64,000 nucleotides of DNA from contig JACGCK010000029.1 in the NCBI GenBank assembly GCA_014925825.1, positions 186,001 through 250,000 of the forward strand, given 5' to 3'. Positions within the stretch are counted from its first letter, which is position 1. Each line of letters opens with the position of its first letter. Below the pieces are notes generated by a model that saw only the letters and a program-made list of their open reading frames with translations, was not told the DNA's origin and made no database searches. Source of the stretch: Pholiota molesta. Its lineage: Eukaryota > Basidiomycota > Agaricomycetes > Agaricales > Strophariaceae. Below are positions 49,801-60,500 of this stretch, in pieces. Both the position numbers and the translations under genes were made by a program.

Positions 49801-52800
49801 GAGCGCATTACCATATTCTCCTCCTTGAGCATTCACATCTGCGCCGTTCTCCAGCAACAGCTCTACAATTGCTTCGTGTCCGCCAAAGGAAGCAATCTGG
49901 AGTGCGTTGCCGTATTTTTCTTCTCGTGCATTTGGGTCCGCTCCATTCTCTAACAATAACTTCACAATCAATTCACGTCCTTGAAGCGATGCTGCATGGA
50001 GTGCGTGGCAGCCGTATTCCCCTCCCTCCGCATTTGGGTCTGCGCCATGTTCCAGCAACAACTTCACAACTGCAGTGTGTCCCAGATTTGGCTTGAATGA
50101 CCAGTTGTCGTTATGACTCGCAGCTGCGTGGAGCGCGTTACCATATTCTCCTCCCTGAGTATTCACATCCGCCCCATTCTTCAGCAACAGCTCCACAATT
50201 GCTGCTTGTCCACCAAGTGAAGCCGCCTGGAGTGCATTGCCATATTTCCCTCCCTGCACATTCGGATCCACCTCGTTCTCCAGGAGCAATTTGACAACCG
50301 CTTCTGGTCCCCAATATGATGCAGCCTGGAGCGCGTTCCCGTATTTTCCTCCCTGCGCATGCGGATTTGCCCCTTTGTTCAGCAGTAGCTCCACAGTCAT
50401 TTTGTATCCGCTACATGATGCCGCCTGGAGTGCATTTCCATATTCTCCTCCCTGCGCATCTGCATCTGCGCCGTTCTCCAGCAGAACCTTCATAAGCACT
50501 TCATCTGCACAGAATGTCGCTATCTGCAGTGCATTGCCATATTTTCCTCCCTGCGCATTTGCGTCTGCGCCGTGCTCCAGTAGCAACTTCACAATTGCCT
50601 GAGCCTCATGTCTCGGAGATTGGGAAGCTGCAGCTGCCTGGACTGCATTGCCATACTCTCCTCCCTGCGCATTTGGGTTGGCCCCGTTTTCTAGCAGCAT
50701 TCTTACATGGGCTTCGCGTCCCCGTAACGATGCTGCCTGGAGCGCATTGCCATATTTTCCTCCCGGCGCATTTACATTCGCCTCCTTCAATAGGTGTAGC
50801 GATACTTGTTGCAGGCCAGCTAGTGATGCATAATATAGGGGTGTAGCAATGTTTCTTTGTTTGGAAACTCCCAAAGATAGATAATCGTATGGATGATTGT
50901 CCAAATCCCAAATCTCGACCCAATTTGCAAACGCGGCCTCATTAGGCGCAAATAAGTGTTTAGCCAAAGTCAGTGTCATAGATGGTTCGGGTTTGTCGAT
51001 GCCGCCAGCCTGTGCGTGAAAGATCCAGTTTTGAGCAGCATAGTGTGTAAGGGAGGAGGGTTTGGCAGCCTCAAATGAGTTGAGTGTATCAGATTGCAGA
51101 ATATAGGCCAGGCAGGTTTGAGATATCAGGGAATGAGACAGTTCATCACTGGTTAGATGGAAGTGTGATATGGGTCCCAGATGCAAGCGCTCGGAAAGAA
51201 GATACTCTTTGATGGAGAAGTGGGCTAGCTTAATATGTCCTGTTGCCTTTCTCAGCGAATATACTTGTATCATGGAATATAATCATACCTTCAGCAGATT
51301 CGGTGATAAGACCAGAACATTTCGCGAGGACATCCTTTTGATCCCAATACCGACGCAATGGTTCATACCGTGGCCCGTTCTCAGCATCAATGTCCACAAC
51401 AACGGCCTCCGCAATTTCTGAAAGTGACATTTCACGAACAGAAAAACACAACCACCGCAGGAATGTCTTGGTATCGGTACGATCCGCCGCATCAACCTTG
51501 AACAGAATTCGGTCGTAGGTTTCATGTAGATCTCTGGGTAAGGCATCAAGCTGTTCTCTGACTCCATGTGGAGTTGAGCATTCTTTTAACTGGTTGATCT
51601 GCAAGGCGACCCATCGAAACCTGTAAAAGTGTAAGAACCAATTCCACGAACCTCAAATCAATAGAAAAATGCGTACATTCCTTCGGCACGTTCTGTGAGT
51701 GTTGACTTTACAATATCCCGAGTTTCCGCGTCCCACTTCTTCAGCAGCGAAACCTGCTGCTCGAGATACGTGGAAATATCATGATTTGTGGACTCTTTCA
51801 CGAGATCTACGTTGTGCACATCGAGTGATTCAAGAACATCGACTATATCGCGCTCTGGTCGACTTGCGACCACCATGTGCAAGTTCATATGTCGGACAAT
51901 CTGACAGACCCACTGCAACGTCTTCTCTCGTTCGGATTTAGCGCATTCGTCAAGGGAATCGACAACGATATAAACTGAATGTAGTCCATCTATGATATGG
52001 TGAAGGGTGTTCTGAAGAGAATTGGTAGATGGCTGTTGGCCATGCCCCGAGCGATATAACTCTGCCAAAGGAGCAGGTATACCGTCACACTGGCGAGAGA
52101 GTTGTGAAATAAGGGATCGAATAAGTTTGTCGTGTAGCTGGAGGTCTTTCTGGGAATCCCTTCCGTCAAAGAAGAAATATGCATAAGTGATTAATGCATT
52201 CTCCTTGTGAAGTTCGATGATCTTCTCGATGATAGACGAGCTGAGAAGATATAATGTAAATCCATTATCACTGTTATATTGTCAGAAACGCGAAACATAC
52301 CATAGAAGGGTTTTTCCACACCCGGCTGTGAAGTCGTTTAACGCCCAGATTTCGAGAACTTAATAGAAAGCTTACCAGTTCCTTTGATCCAGAGAAAATC
52401 ACCCTTTTCCTGCAGTTCCCGGAAGCGCGCCCCGTCGAGGAACCAAGAGGAGGTACCCTTTTGATACTTCTCGCGCGCTTCGTTGTAATTCCTGGAAGTA
52501 TCGGGTGCGGAAAGCCATTCGAAAATTGTTTTGGCTGCGATGGGGACATGAGTGACAATTATACAGCAGATGGTATTCAAGCTCGGAGTCACCTAGTTGG
52601 TCATCTTTGATGCACTTTAATTGACGATTCGTGTCGATATTCACTCGTCTATCAAATTTTTGCTTCAGGTCGTCCAAGCGTTTCTGACATTGGGCAATAC
52701 GCGACATCATATCATCAGATAACTGGGATTTCAGGAGCCGTCCTATGGATGTATTATTGAAGAAGATTGCGTCAACGAGTGGCAATGATGACTGACCTGC

Positions 52801-53671
52801 GTAAGGCAGCCTTATATACTCGTGAAGAAGCGATGCAACCGTCAATGATGTACGGCCAATCTCCTCGATAACATTCGTTGTGCCTTCGATCGGTCGCAGG
52901 GAATCCGGGTACTCCTTGGCAGTGCCCAACAATTCCCGCAGATTTTCAGCTAGATCTCGAACGGTACCATCGAGGAGCTCCGCCTGATTTATGGCCTATA
53001 ATGCATATTCATAATTGTAGCGTTAAACTTGAACATTTCATTAAATTACCCACCCCATACACAACTGACATAACAGCTACAGTCGTTTTTAAGATAGGAG
53101 TTATATCGACCTATGCACACAAACACTGCGTCACTACACTGAACAATCAAAAGGAGTTACACCGACGTACATTGGCAACGATATCTAAGATGGTTTTCGT
53201 CATCTGTAAAGCTTTCCCGAATGCCAAAATCCCGGGAGGTGCTCGAACAGCGCCATCCAGGCGGGAAACATCGGTATCAACTGTCTTCATGAAGTTCGCG
53301 AAACTGCCTTCGGGCTCGGAAATGAGAGATAAATCGATCTTGATTTTAGCTGCTATTTCGGCGCCAGCCTCGTCTTTGAGGTCAATATTGGCATCTAACG
53401 GAGTCAAATTTTAATAATATTATAGGCAAGAAATGCGCTCACTATTCTCCAGTAAATCGATCACCTTCCCGTTGTATTGTCCAATCAGGTGTTTTTGGAA
53501 GGGGTTACGACTGTCCCGGTAGATCGCAATCTTGATCGTCGACGAGGTGAGGTGAGGTGAGGTTGTACCCGGTACGGTCCATTGCTGAACACCGGGGTCC
53601 GAGAGCATCCCAGCGGTGCGGCGGCCGCCTTCGTCTCGGGCCCATATTCCCCTCTTTGACGAGCTTTCCAT
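46852..53671 (-). CDS. NLR-like protein: C2-type N-terminus, NACHT NTPase, 37 ankyrin repeats
   Basis: Fungal STAND/NLR protein, a class linked to non-self recognition and programmed cell death. Exons from the start: 53443-53671, 53171-53394, 53054-53110, 52797-52995, 52593-52742, 52376-52534, 52301-52325, 51677-52240, about 51289-51620, then one 4.4-kb exon to 46852; phases agree through exon 8. The first 76 residues look like a C2-like strand domain (TVPGTTSPHLTSSTIKIAI). A helical linker with AKTIFEWLSAPDTSRNY precedes the P-loop GTAGCGKTLL, split by an intron. Walker B is VYIVVDSLDE, followed by VVASRPERDI and DALPRDLHETYDRIL, standard for NACHT-type NLRs. The winged-helix part ends HIKLAHFSIKEYLLSE. 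Then come 37 ankyrin repeats of the form GGKYGNALQAASxxG. Total about 2,100 residues. The junction at 51.25-51.29 kb would need a 25-nt intron and remains unresolved. Confidence 0.93.
46860..50830 (-). repeat. Ankyrin-repeat coding array, 99-bp basic unit
   Basis: About 4 kb of the NLR exon is a tandem array of 33-codon units, 37 in all. Most carry the core GGEYGNALQAAS and IVKLLLENGADPNAQ. Eight or so units are lengthened by 9-18 codons between the two ankyrin helices (for example HDVHSWSVKPNLGHDAVVK). Units are strikingly alike compared with normal ankyrin proteins, and a four-unit block is duplicated at 429-bp spacing (see findings). Confidence 0.92.
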
Positions 53672-53956
53672 ATTCCAGGACGTCTATCGCGGAAAGGAGG
53701 TCTGGGCGCATATTTAGGGTTCACGGAGTGCCAGTTAAAATTGTAGAATTGTAGAACTACTAGTTACAGGACTTTTGTTGTAGGAACGCGAATGGGATAT
53801 TTGTCAAAGACTTCCAGGACGTCATATGTATATTCAGCTAATCTCGCAATGCATTCCCGTGATGAATCATGATATCAATTCTTTAGGGCATTGGGTGAGA
53901 TTTTGCTGCTGAAGATTTAGGAGATCTCCATTTATTTCTCTCACATCCGAGATGAA

Positions 53957-54763
53957 CTACTCACGAAGCAAGTTAATCTCAGCATTGTCTATACATTCAA
54001 GCAATGCATGTTCTGGAGATTCCACTTTGATAGTAGGTTGACGCCACCTTAGTCTTTCCCGGGTGAGGCAATGTCCAGAGAGTACTAAATTTGTTAATGC
54101 CTTTCTGTGCTTACAGTTTGCAAGTCGGACACAACGTTGAGATAGTGATGAAACGCAGAGTCTTCTGGACCAATTTGCCATCTTTCTAGATTATCGGGTT
54201 CCTTTTGACCTGTAAGTAGGAAGGTTCTTGGAGAATTATCTATAACTGTTGCAGCTGCCATCTTAGACTTTTCTCAATTGAGTCAATTATTTTGTCAATG
54301 GTCACACCAGAGATTTTGTTGCAGCGCATAGATAATCCTTCTGTAGTGTATGGGGATAATGGCAGTTTCCGTGAAGAGAAGCGATGTTGGGCATTTTTCT
54401 CCGATGCTCAGCAGTCTGCATATAAAGCATTGCTGAATATCCTCCAATTTTTCTAGGAGGGGAGATGGGTGTCCATATGCATATCTCTGCTCCGTGGGTG
54501 AGATGAGGGTCTATCAAGGCCATGATTTTTTTTTTTGTTTTTTTCTTTTCCCATGGAGGCAGCTTGCCAATTATGGACTATAGTGCTAATATCATGTTCC
54601 CAACTTTCTTCGCCTTTTCCGCTTTTAGTTCATAATGTTCCTTGAATATATTACAGCTAGTGGATTCCATTGTGAATCCAATGTAGGTTTGCCAGTGCTC
54701 ACTTATGGATACTTTCTCATTACCAAAATTTAAGAGTTGGAGGCACACATGGTTGCGTTCCAA
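53957..54763 (-). pseudogene. Decayed non-LTR retrotransposon (LINE) fragment
   Basis: The 3' part of an agaricomycete LINE-type ORF2, in pieces and several frames on the minus strand. From 54763: LQLLNFGNEKVSISEHWQTY and FTMESTSCNIFKEHYELKA, then MALIDPHLTHGAEIC, then after a frame change KLEDIQQCFICRLLSIGEKC and SLLFTETAIIPIHYRRIIY, then CVRLANCKHRKALTN and IKVESPEHALLECIDN. The order and the motifs DPHLTHG, LFTETGxxPIxYRR and ESPEHALLEC are those of the region after the reverse transcriptase palm in such elements. The catalytic RT and endonuclease parts are absent, and frameshifts and stops interrupt what remains. Long dead. Confidence 0.7.
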
Positions 54764-55240
54764 GTATCATACCAGCAGTTTTTACTGCATTTAGAAAGTC
54801 GTACGATGACGTCAGATACTTGGGTGTACCGACAGGAGCCGACAGGGCACAGACGACGCAGGGCGACGAGGAGGGCCTGAAACACTCAGAGATCTGTGGT
54901 AATACGGACAGGGAATGAACATGCATATGTACGAGAAGGTATCTAGCGAGATTTGAGGCAGGAATACGGGTATTTTGGGATGGATGCGCGGGCAGGTCTT
55001 TAGATGACTCTGTGGTGCCAGTACCCGCACCCCTCAAGATTCTTTACTCCTATGAGGAGACCAGGGACACCAATCGTAGGGCGGCCTGGATTTTTCAACT
55101 AGGGGCTGCTATGAGGCCTAGTACCAGCAGAGTGGCTGGATTTTTACGCGTTCTGAGGTTTTCAGGACGAGACCAGGGACACCAATCGTAGGGCGGCCTG
55201 GATTTTTCGACTAGGGTCTGCTACGAGCCCTAGTACCAGC
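54764..55240. other. Transposon flank with direct repeats
   Basis: Non-coding sequence between the LINE relic and the C2 exons. It contains two tandem-like copies of an approximately 77-bp unit, annotated separately. No gene. Confidence 0.45.
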
Positions 55241-55247
55241 AGAATCG
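55059..55247. repeat. Direct repeat, two units 112 bp apart
   Basis: GACCAGGGACACCAATCGTA at 55059 recurs exactly at 55171, and the two copies continue alike (GGGCGGCCTGGATTTTT, then CTAGTACCAGCAGA) for about 77 bases with only a few differences. The spacer reads GTGGCTGGATTTTTACGCGT. Possibly part of the 3' region of a transposable element. Confidence 0.85.
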
Positions 55248-55254
55248 ATGGGAC

Positions 55255-55708
55255 TATGTACTTACGATTGCTGTATGAGGATGATGGCGCTGCTAGAGCA
55301 AAAAGCGATGATCCCTCTTGAAAGGTGATTGCACTGAAGCAAATGCGAGGGATGGAATTGCCTGCAGTTGGAAAGTCAATATCAGTTAAAGCTGGTTCTA
55401 CGAGCTCGAAGGCGACTGCTAACTTACAGTTGAAATGTTTCGGGCCATTCCCATCGAGGGAGAGGATTCCGAGGCTTCTTGTCTGACACTGTAGCGTCTT
55501 TCTTCAGGTCATCCACGCAGACTTTGACAAAATGGTCTGGTCGTTTCGACGGTTTCCCCTCCAGATTGCCCACAACCTCGATACCTAGCATTGAGAATAT
55601 TAATATTGATAACCTCCGCCTTCAGAGTCGAGCCTTCCGTAGCGGAGTCTGCTTACTTGCTAGGTGGGCACGAATTGGTACCACAGAATTTCGCTCGTTG
55701 CTGTCCAT
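55255..55708 (-). pseudogene. Orphan C2-like domain exons, N-terminal part of an NLR-type gene
   Basis: On the minus strand, ATG at 55708 opens MDSNERNSVVPIRAHLAS; a GT-AG intron ending ATGCTAG leads to SIEVVGNLEGKPSKRPDHF, VKVCVDDLKKDATVSDKK and PRNPLPRWEWPETFQL, a clear C2-like beta-sandwich segment of the sort found at the N-terminus of agaricomycete C2-NACHT proteins. A further exon (about 55.26-55.37 kb) may continue the domain. No NACHT follows; downstream is LINE debris and then the intact NLR with its own start. It is either a small C2-only protein or the severed head of a second NLR gene. Confidence 0.6.
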
Positions 55709-55962
55709 GTTGGGGAGACGAAAGGGGAGAGCAGTCGCGATCTCGCCGTGTGTTGCTTTTTGAGGTGGGCACGAAGCAAGGGGGCTGTGGCGATGTGGCG
55801 ATACAATGTGCACACCAAGTGCACACCATCAATTGACATATAATTCACATCTCAAGGAAAGCTGTGTCGACTTCCTTGTCCCTCCGGTTATCGCGCCTGT
55901 CTCGATTATAATTAGATATGTGCAGCTCGGATCCAAGTATATAGTAACTGGATAAGTGTGTA

Positions 55963-56712
55963 TGCCAGTGACAATGGTGCGATTCAGAAGCCCACCACAC
56001 ACCGGGCTATATGGGCAGCATACCCACTTCACCGCAGAATAAGTAACTGAAGACATCATCCTCTACACCAACTCTACACAGTGGGAGTTCAGTGTGTTAG
56101 TATGATCGTCAGTAAATTTATTCCATCTGTAAGTCGTTACATGAAATTACAGTACACATTTTATGGACAGCACCAATGTCGGCTGTAATTCGGCGAAGCT
56201 TGAAAAGCTTCGACCTGGGATGTGCTGCGCGTATAGCTCTACAAAGAAAGTAAGGCTTAGAAATTAAATGCATACTATTAATCATAAAATGCGTATGTCA
56301 ATGGTGCAATTCGGAAGCCCACCAGCGCCAGGCTATAAGGGCAGCATACCCATGTCAATTTCCGCAGAATAGGTTAAGGCATCATCGATATCCTCTACAT
56401 AGTGTGCGTCCAGTGTATATGATCGTCAGTAATGTCATTCCACCTATGAAGTCATTCCATACTTGAATTTACAGTACATATCATATAGACAACGCCAATG
56501 TCACTGGCATTATTTGTTCTTGCAGTGGAGGTATGTAAGGAAGGTTATTGCCAAGTTATTGCAATCGCTCCGCTAGAAGGGGAGTCGGAGCACCGTAGTT
56601 GATGCTTTTGAGTTGTCTATAATCTTAGGGATCACTTACAGGGCAGGCTATAATTCGGCGAAGCCTGGAAAACTTGGACCTGGGATGTGCTGCGCGTACA
56701 GATCTACAACAA
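55963..56712. repeat. Imperfect direct duplication (about 300 bp), containing NLR intron-like sequence
   Basis: The block beginning CAATGGTGCGATTCAGAAGC (about 55972) recurs about 320 bp later as CAATGGTGCAATTCGGAAGC, followed in both by GGGCAGCATACCCA, CCGCAGAATA, ATGATCGTCAGTAA, and in the end parts TAATTCGGCGAAGC and GACCTGGGATGTGCTGCGCGTA. The second copy has an insertion of about 100 bases before its last part (from 56510). Both are in non-coding sequence beside the NLR relic. Confidence 0.75.
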
Positions 56713-56960
56713 AACACTTAAGGAATAATGAGTGACGGAACAGTCTTACTTCCGCAAGACGCTCTCGTATACTCGTGAATAAGGGATGTGACCTTGAGCG
56801 ATGCGATGTGCGGTCGATCTCCTCGATGGCATCAGTTGTGCGTTTGATCGATGGTAGGTCTAAATCAGTTTTAACAAGCACGCACTCGTCTCCAGCAACT
56901 CCAGTTCGAAAACCGCCAGTAAGTGTTCGCGAAAGGCTCGATGAGTCACCGGGACGCCCG
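56648..56960 (-). pseudogene. Relic of a second NLR gene (linker region)
   Basis: On the minus strand the words LPSIKRTTDAIEEIDRTS parallel LRPIEGTTNVIEEIGRTS in the intact NLR (52.85 kb). After a frame change the next bases read LKVTSLIHEYTRASCG against LTVASLLHEYIRLPYAG. The flanking sequence has no open NACHT. It therefore looks like a truncated, frameshifted paralogue exon 3 kb upstream of the living gene. Confidence 0.65.
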
Positions 56961-57590
56961 GCGCCTTTTGAGCGGCGCAACCGCGTCGGCGTCGTCCTTG
57001 AGGCTTGTGGCATTCCCCGGCGGTGACCGTGGTATGTATGTTATATTTGTTTCAGTCTCGCGCGCAGTCCGGGGCTTCCTCCGAGTCCGTATATTCGCCC
57101 TTGTGATTGGGCGGTTTGTTTGTGGCCTTCCATTCCATCTCATTCCATCCACCACTTGGGCTTGGCCTTTGTTGTCTGTCTGTTCGGCTTGCTTTGACGG
57201 TCCCACTGCGCTCTTGATCGTTGGCGTGCTCTGATCAGCTGCGGTTTATCTCGTCCAGGCGCAGCGACACGGTTACTTCGAATTCAGTGCAGACGACGCC
57301 CGGGATTACGACGGACCCTGTACTTACCCGTGCAGCCTGCACCAGCACAGCGTCCGCCACGAGGGTAGCGTAATACCTCGTAATACTTAACACCACTAGG
57401 ACGCACGGCCGAAGAAGACGCTAATACACGCCTGGCTTGGACTGCATTCCCTCGCGCTCCCCCGCGACACGCGTTCGGGGCTGCTTTCCACTTATAGGAC
57501 GGGGATACTGACTGCATTTTCTGCGCTCGAAGTTCCTCCCACCACTCCCGCTAGAGCACTTCTTACTGCGCCGTACAGCGTCGAACGACT
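56961..57590. other. Intergenic region and promoter of the PH-domain gene
   Basis: No supported gene. Composition rises in GC toward the right, with TATA-less promoter-like sequence before the ATG at 57591. The divergent NLR relic on the left is silent or dead. Confidence 0.45.
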
Positions 57591-60500
57591 ATGGAGAGCG
57601 CGCCGCACCAGCAGCAGCAGCACGCGAGGAAGACGAATGGGTGGGCGGTGCCCCTTGATCGGGGCGGGTTGGAGGAGGACAAGGATCGGGAGGCGGAGGC
57701 GGAGGCGGGGCGGTATGCGCTCGATCAGGAGGGGTATGGGTATGGGCGGGGCGGGGTGGTACCGGTGAGTTGCTGCTGCTTTCTTTCTCTTGGGTTTGGG
57801 TCTCGATGGGCGTAGTCCTGCGTTGGATGGGAGAGAGAGGGTGGGAGGAGCAGGACGGAAGGAGTGGGCGGGACTTGGGGGTCCGTGCATGTCAGATCCA
57901 GCGCTCGGCGCTTGGCGGTCGGAGAGGGGATGGACTTGTGCGCCGCCGACACGTGGGGCGCCTGCCTTTGATTGCTGCTTGACAATGATGACGCCTCTGA
58001 GAGCGCGCATTGAGGATGGCGTGGACGCAGGGCTGAACGACGGGTGGTGACGTAGTGCGGAACTCATCGGAGCACGCGTGCATGCCCATCGTCGGGTCGA
58101 CGATCCGTGTGTGTTATTACCCTTCCTCCCTCCGCTGGGTGGCGGGCCCGACTGCTAGCTCCTGCGCTTTAATTCTATGCTCTACGTCTCCACCCGTCGT
58201 CTTCTGTCGACACGTCTGTTCTAATGATGTCCGTCCTATGTACTACTACTTCGATGCTTCGTGGGGGACGTGGCGGCTAGCAGCTCCACCCCCGCTGTTC
58301 CTATTATTGGATCCTTCGTCATCGTCGTTGTCATCTCCGTCTTTTTGTGTTTTATTTTATTTTCGTTGGACGACGTTTCTTGTTCCTCTACATGCTCAGG
58401 GCATGCCTATAACTGATGATCCTCCTTCCCTCTGCTTCCTCTCGCCAGGCTCATCCGCAGCACTCTGCGTTTATCGCCCCGCTTCAAGCACCCACTTTGC
58501 ATGTACTAACACCCACCCCTACCATAACGCAACAACAATACTACCACCATCACCCGCAGTCCCAACCTCCACTCCAACCGACGAAGCGGGCGCACGGGTT
58601 CAGCGCGCTGAACCGCATCATACGCGTGCCGCTCGGGGCAGGAGCAGCGAACGGGCTCAGAAAACTCAGCAATCCGAGAAGGACAGACCAGCCGAAGCGA
58701 CCGAGAAACAACGACAGAGGCAACAGCAGGACCAGCAGCACCAGGAGAGGGAACGCGACTCGGAGGCGCACCGGCGGGCGCAGTCGCACGGCGGCGCGGG
58801 GACGTTCGCGGCGCTCGTGGACGCGCCGGCGCGCGCGGGGCAGGGGCCGTATGGACACGGGGCGGGCGCGGGCGAGGAGGCGGGGCGGAGGGAGTCGCGG
58901 CATGCGTCGCAGCCGCATCTGCTCGGGCCGATACGGAGGGGCGCGAAGGAGGAGGAGGAGCAGGATCGCGAGCATGAGGAGGAGAGCGACGACGACGAAG
59001 ACGAAGAGGAGACCGCGGACGCGCCTCCGCCGTCCCAGCCGCGAAACGGGGCCGCGGGCGCGCCTGCATCGCCCGCAGCGGGCACGCCCAGTAGGATGAC
59101 GGACAGCCGGCAGCGGCCGCCGCGCCCCTCGCGCGCGGTGCCGCCGCCGCCGCCCGACGGTGTCTCGGGCTCGCCCGCGGCGGATGGTCCCGATCGGGGG
59201 CGCCATCAGGCCCAAGCGCAGGCTGGGACGGGCAGGGAGGGCAGCAGCACTGCGCCGCGGCACACGGCGGACGCGCTGTTCTCCTATCCCACAGGTCTCT
59301 CCACAACGCCCACACCCACCGCCGCCGCTGCGTCCAGCTCAGGCGCTATCTCCGCCGCGCCCCCGCATCCGAGCGCCCTCTCGCCTGGAGCGAGTGTACC
59401 AGCTAATAACATTGCCGACGGTGCATTCCCCACGCCCGCTCCAGCTACCCACACCTACATGCGCGCCCCGCCGGGGTGGTGCCCCGACGACACCCCCCCT
59501 CCCACCACCACCACCACCGCTAAAAGCGCTCCAGCCACAGCGCACACCCACGTTCCTCCGCCCTCCACGTCCTCCGAATCCGAATGCGAGGTCAGGGCCC
59601 TGCTCCTCGGGTCCCCACCGCCTGCGCCGGGGCATGCAGCTGCGACGAGACCGGTGACGGGGTCTGCCCCAGGCTCAGCAGCAGCGGGCACGCCGCCGCG
59701 GCTCGCGCAGAGCACGTCCGCGCCGGGGTCCGCGCTGCCCGCTAGTGCTAGCGCGCTTGCGTCTGGCGCCGGTTCCCGCTCTATCGCCACTGCTGCTCAG
59801 ATAATGGCAGCGCATGCGAACGCGAGCGTCGACATGAATCCGACGATGACAGCGCCCATTACCACCAACACCACCAAAAGCAACACCACCACCAACACCA
59901 ACACCAACACCAACACCAACACCACCAACACCACCACCGCCACCACCAACACCAACACCAATACCAAAAACACCACCACCACCACCAACACCACCAGCCG
60001 CCCCCCGCGCGCCCTCCTCACGCGGCTCTCCTTCTACGGCTCGTCCGCGCTCCCGACGCTCCCCGCCCTCCCCAGTGCGCTCGGGAGGAGCCTGTCCGCC
60101 GGGGGTGCGATCGACTCCGGCGGCGGGGGCGGGGGCGACAGCGATACGTTAGGACGAAGACGAGCAGGGACGGAGGGAGGGAGGGACGGGGAGGACGCGG
60201 CGGCAAGGAGACGGCGGTATGCGCGGCGCAGATTGAGCGCGATGCCGGCGCTGCCGTTGTATGGGGCTGGGCGCGCTGGGGAGGAGGACGAGGAAGAAGA
60301 GGACGAGGAGGAGGAGGAGGAGGAGGATGGGGATGGGGAAGAGGGGGACGAGGGGGAGGAGGGTGTGGGAGAGGAAGGTGTGGATGAGGAGGGCGGAGAC
60401 GAGGAGGGCGGAGACGGGGAGGACGCGATCACGGAGGGCGACGAAGACGACGACAGCGCGCCGCTGCGCTCCAGCACCTCGGACGACACGGGGGCGTCAT

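Noticed and set aside
46852..51270. Several long plus-strand frames opposite the ankyrin array
   Set aside because: They are antisense shadows of the periodic ankyrin codons; their apparent repeats mirror the real protein.
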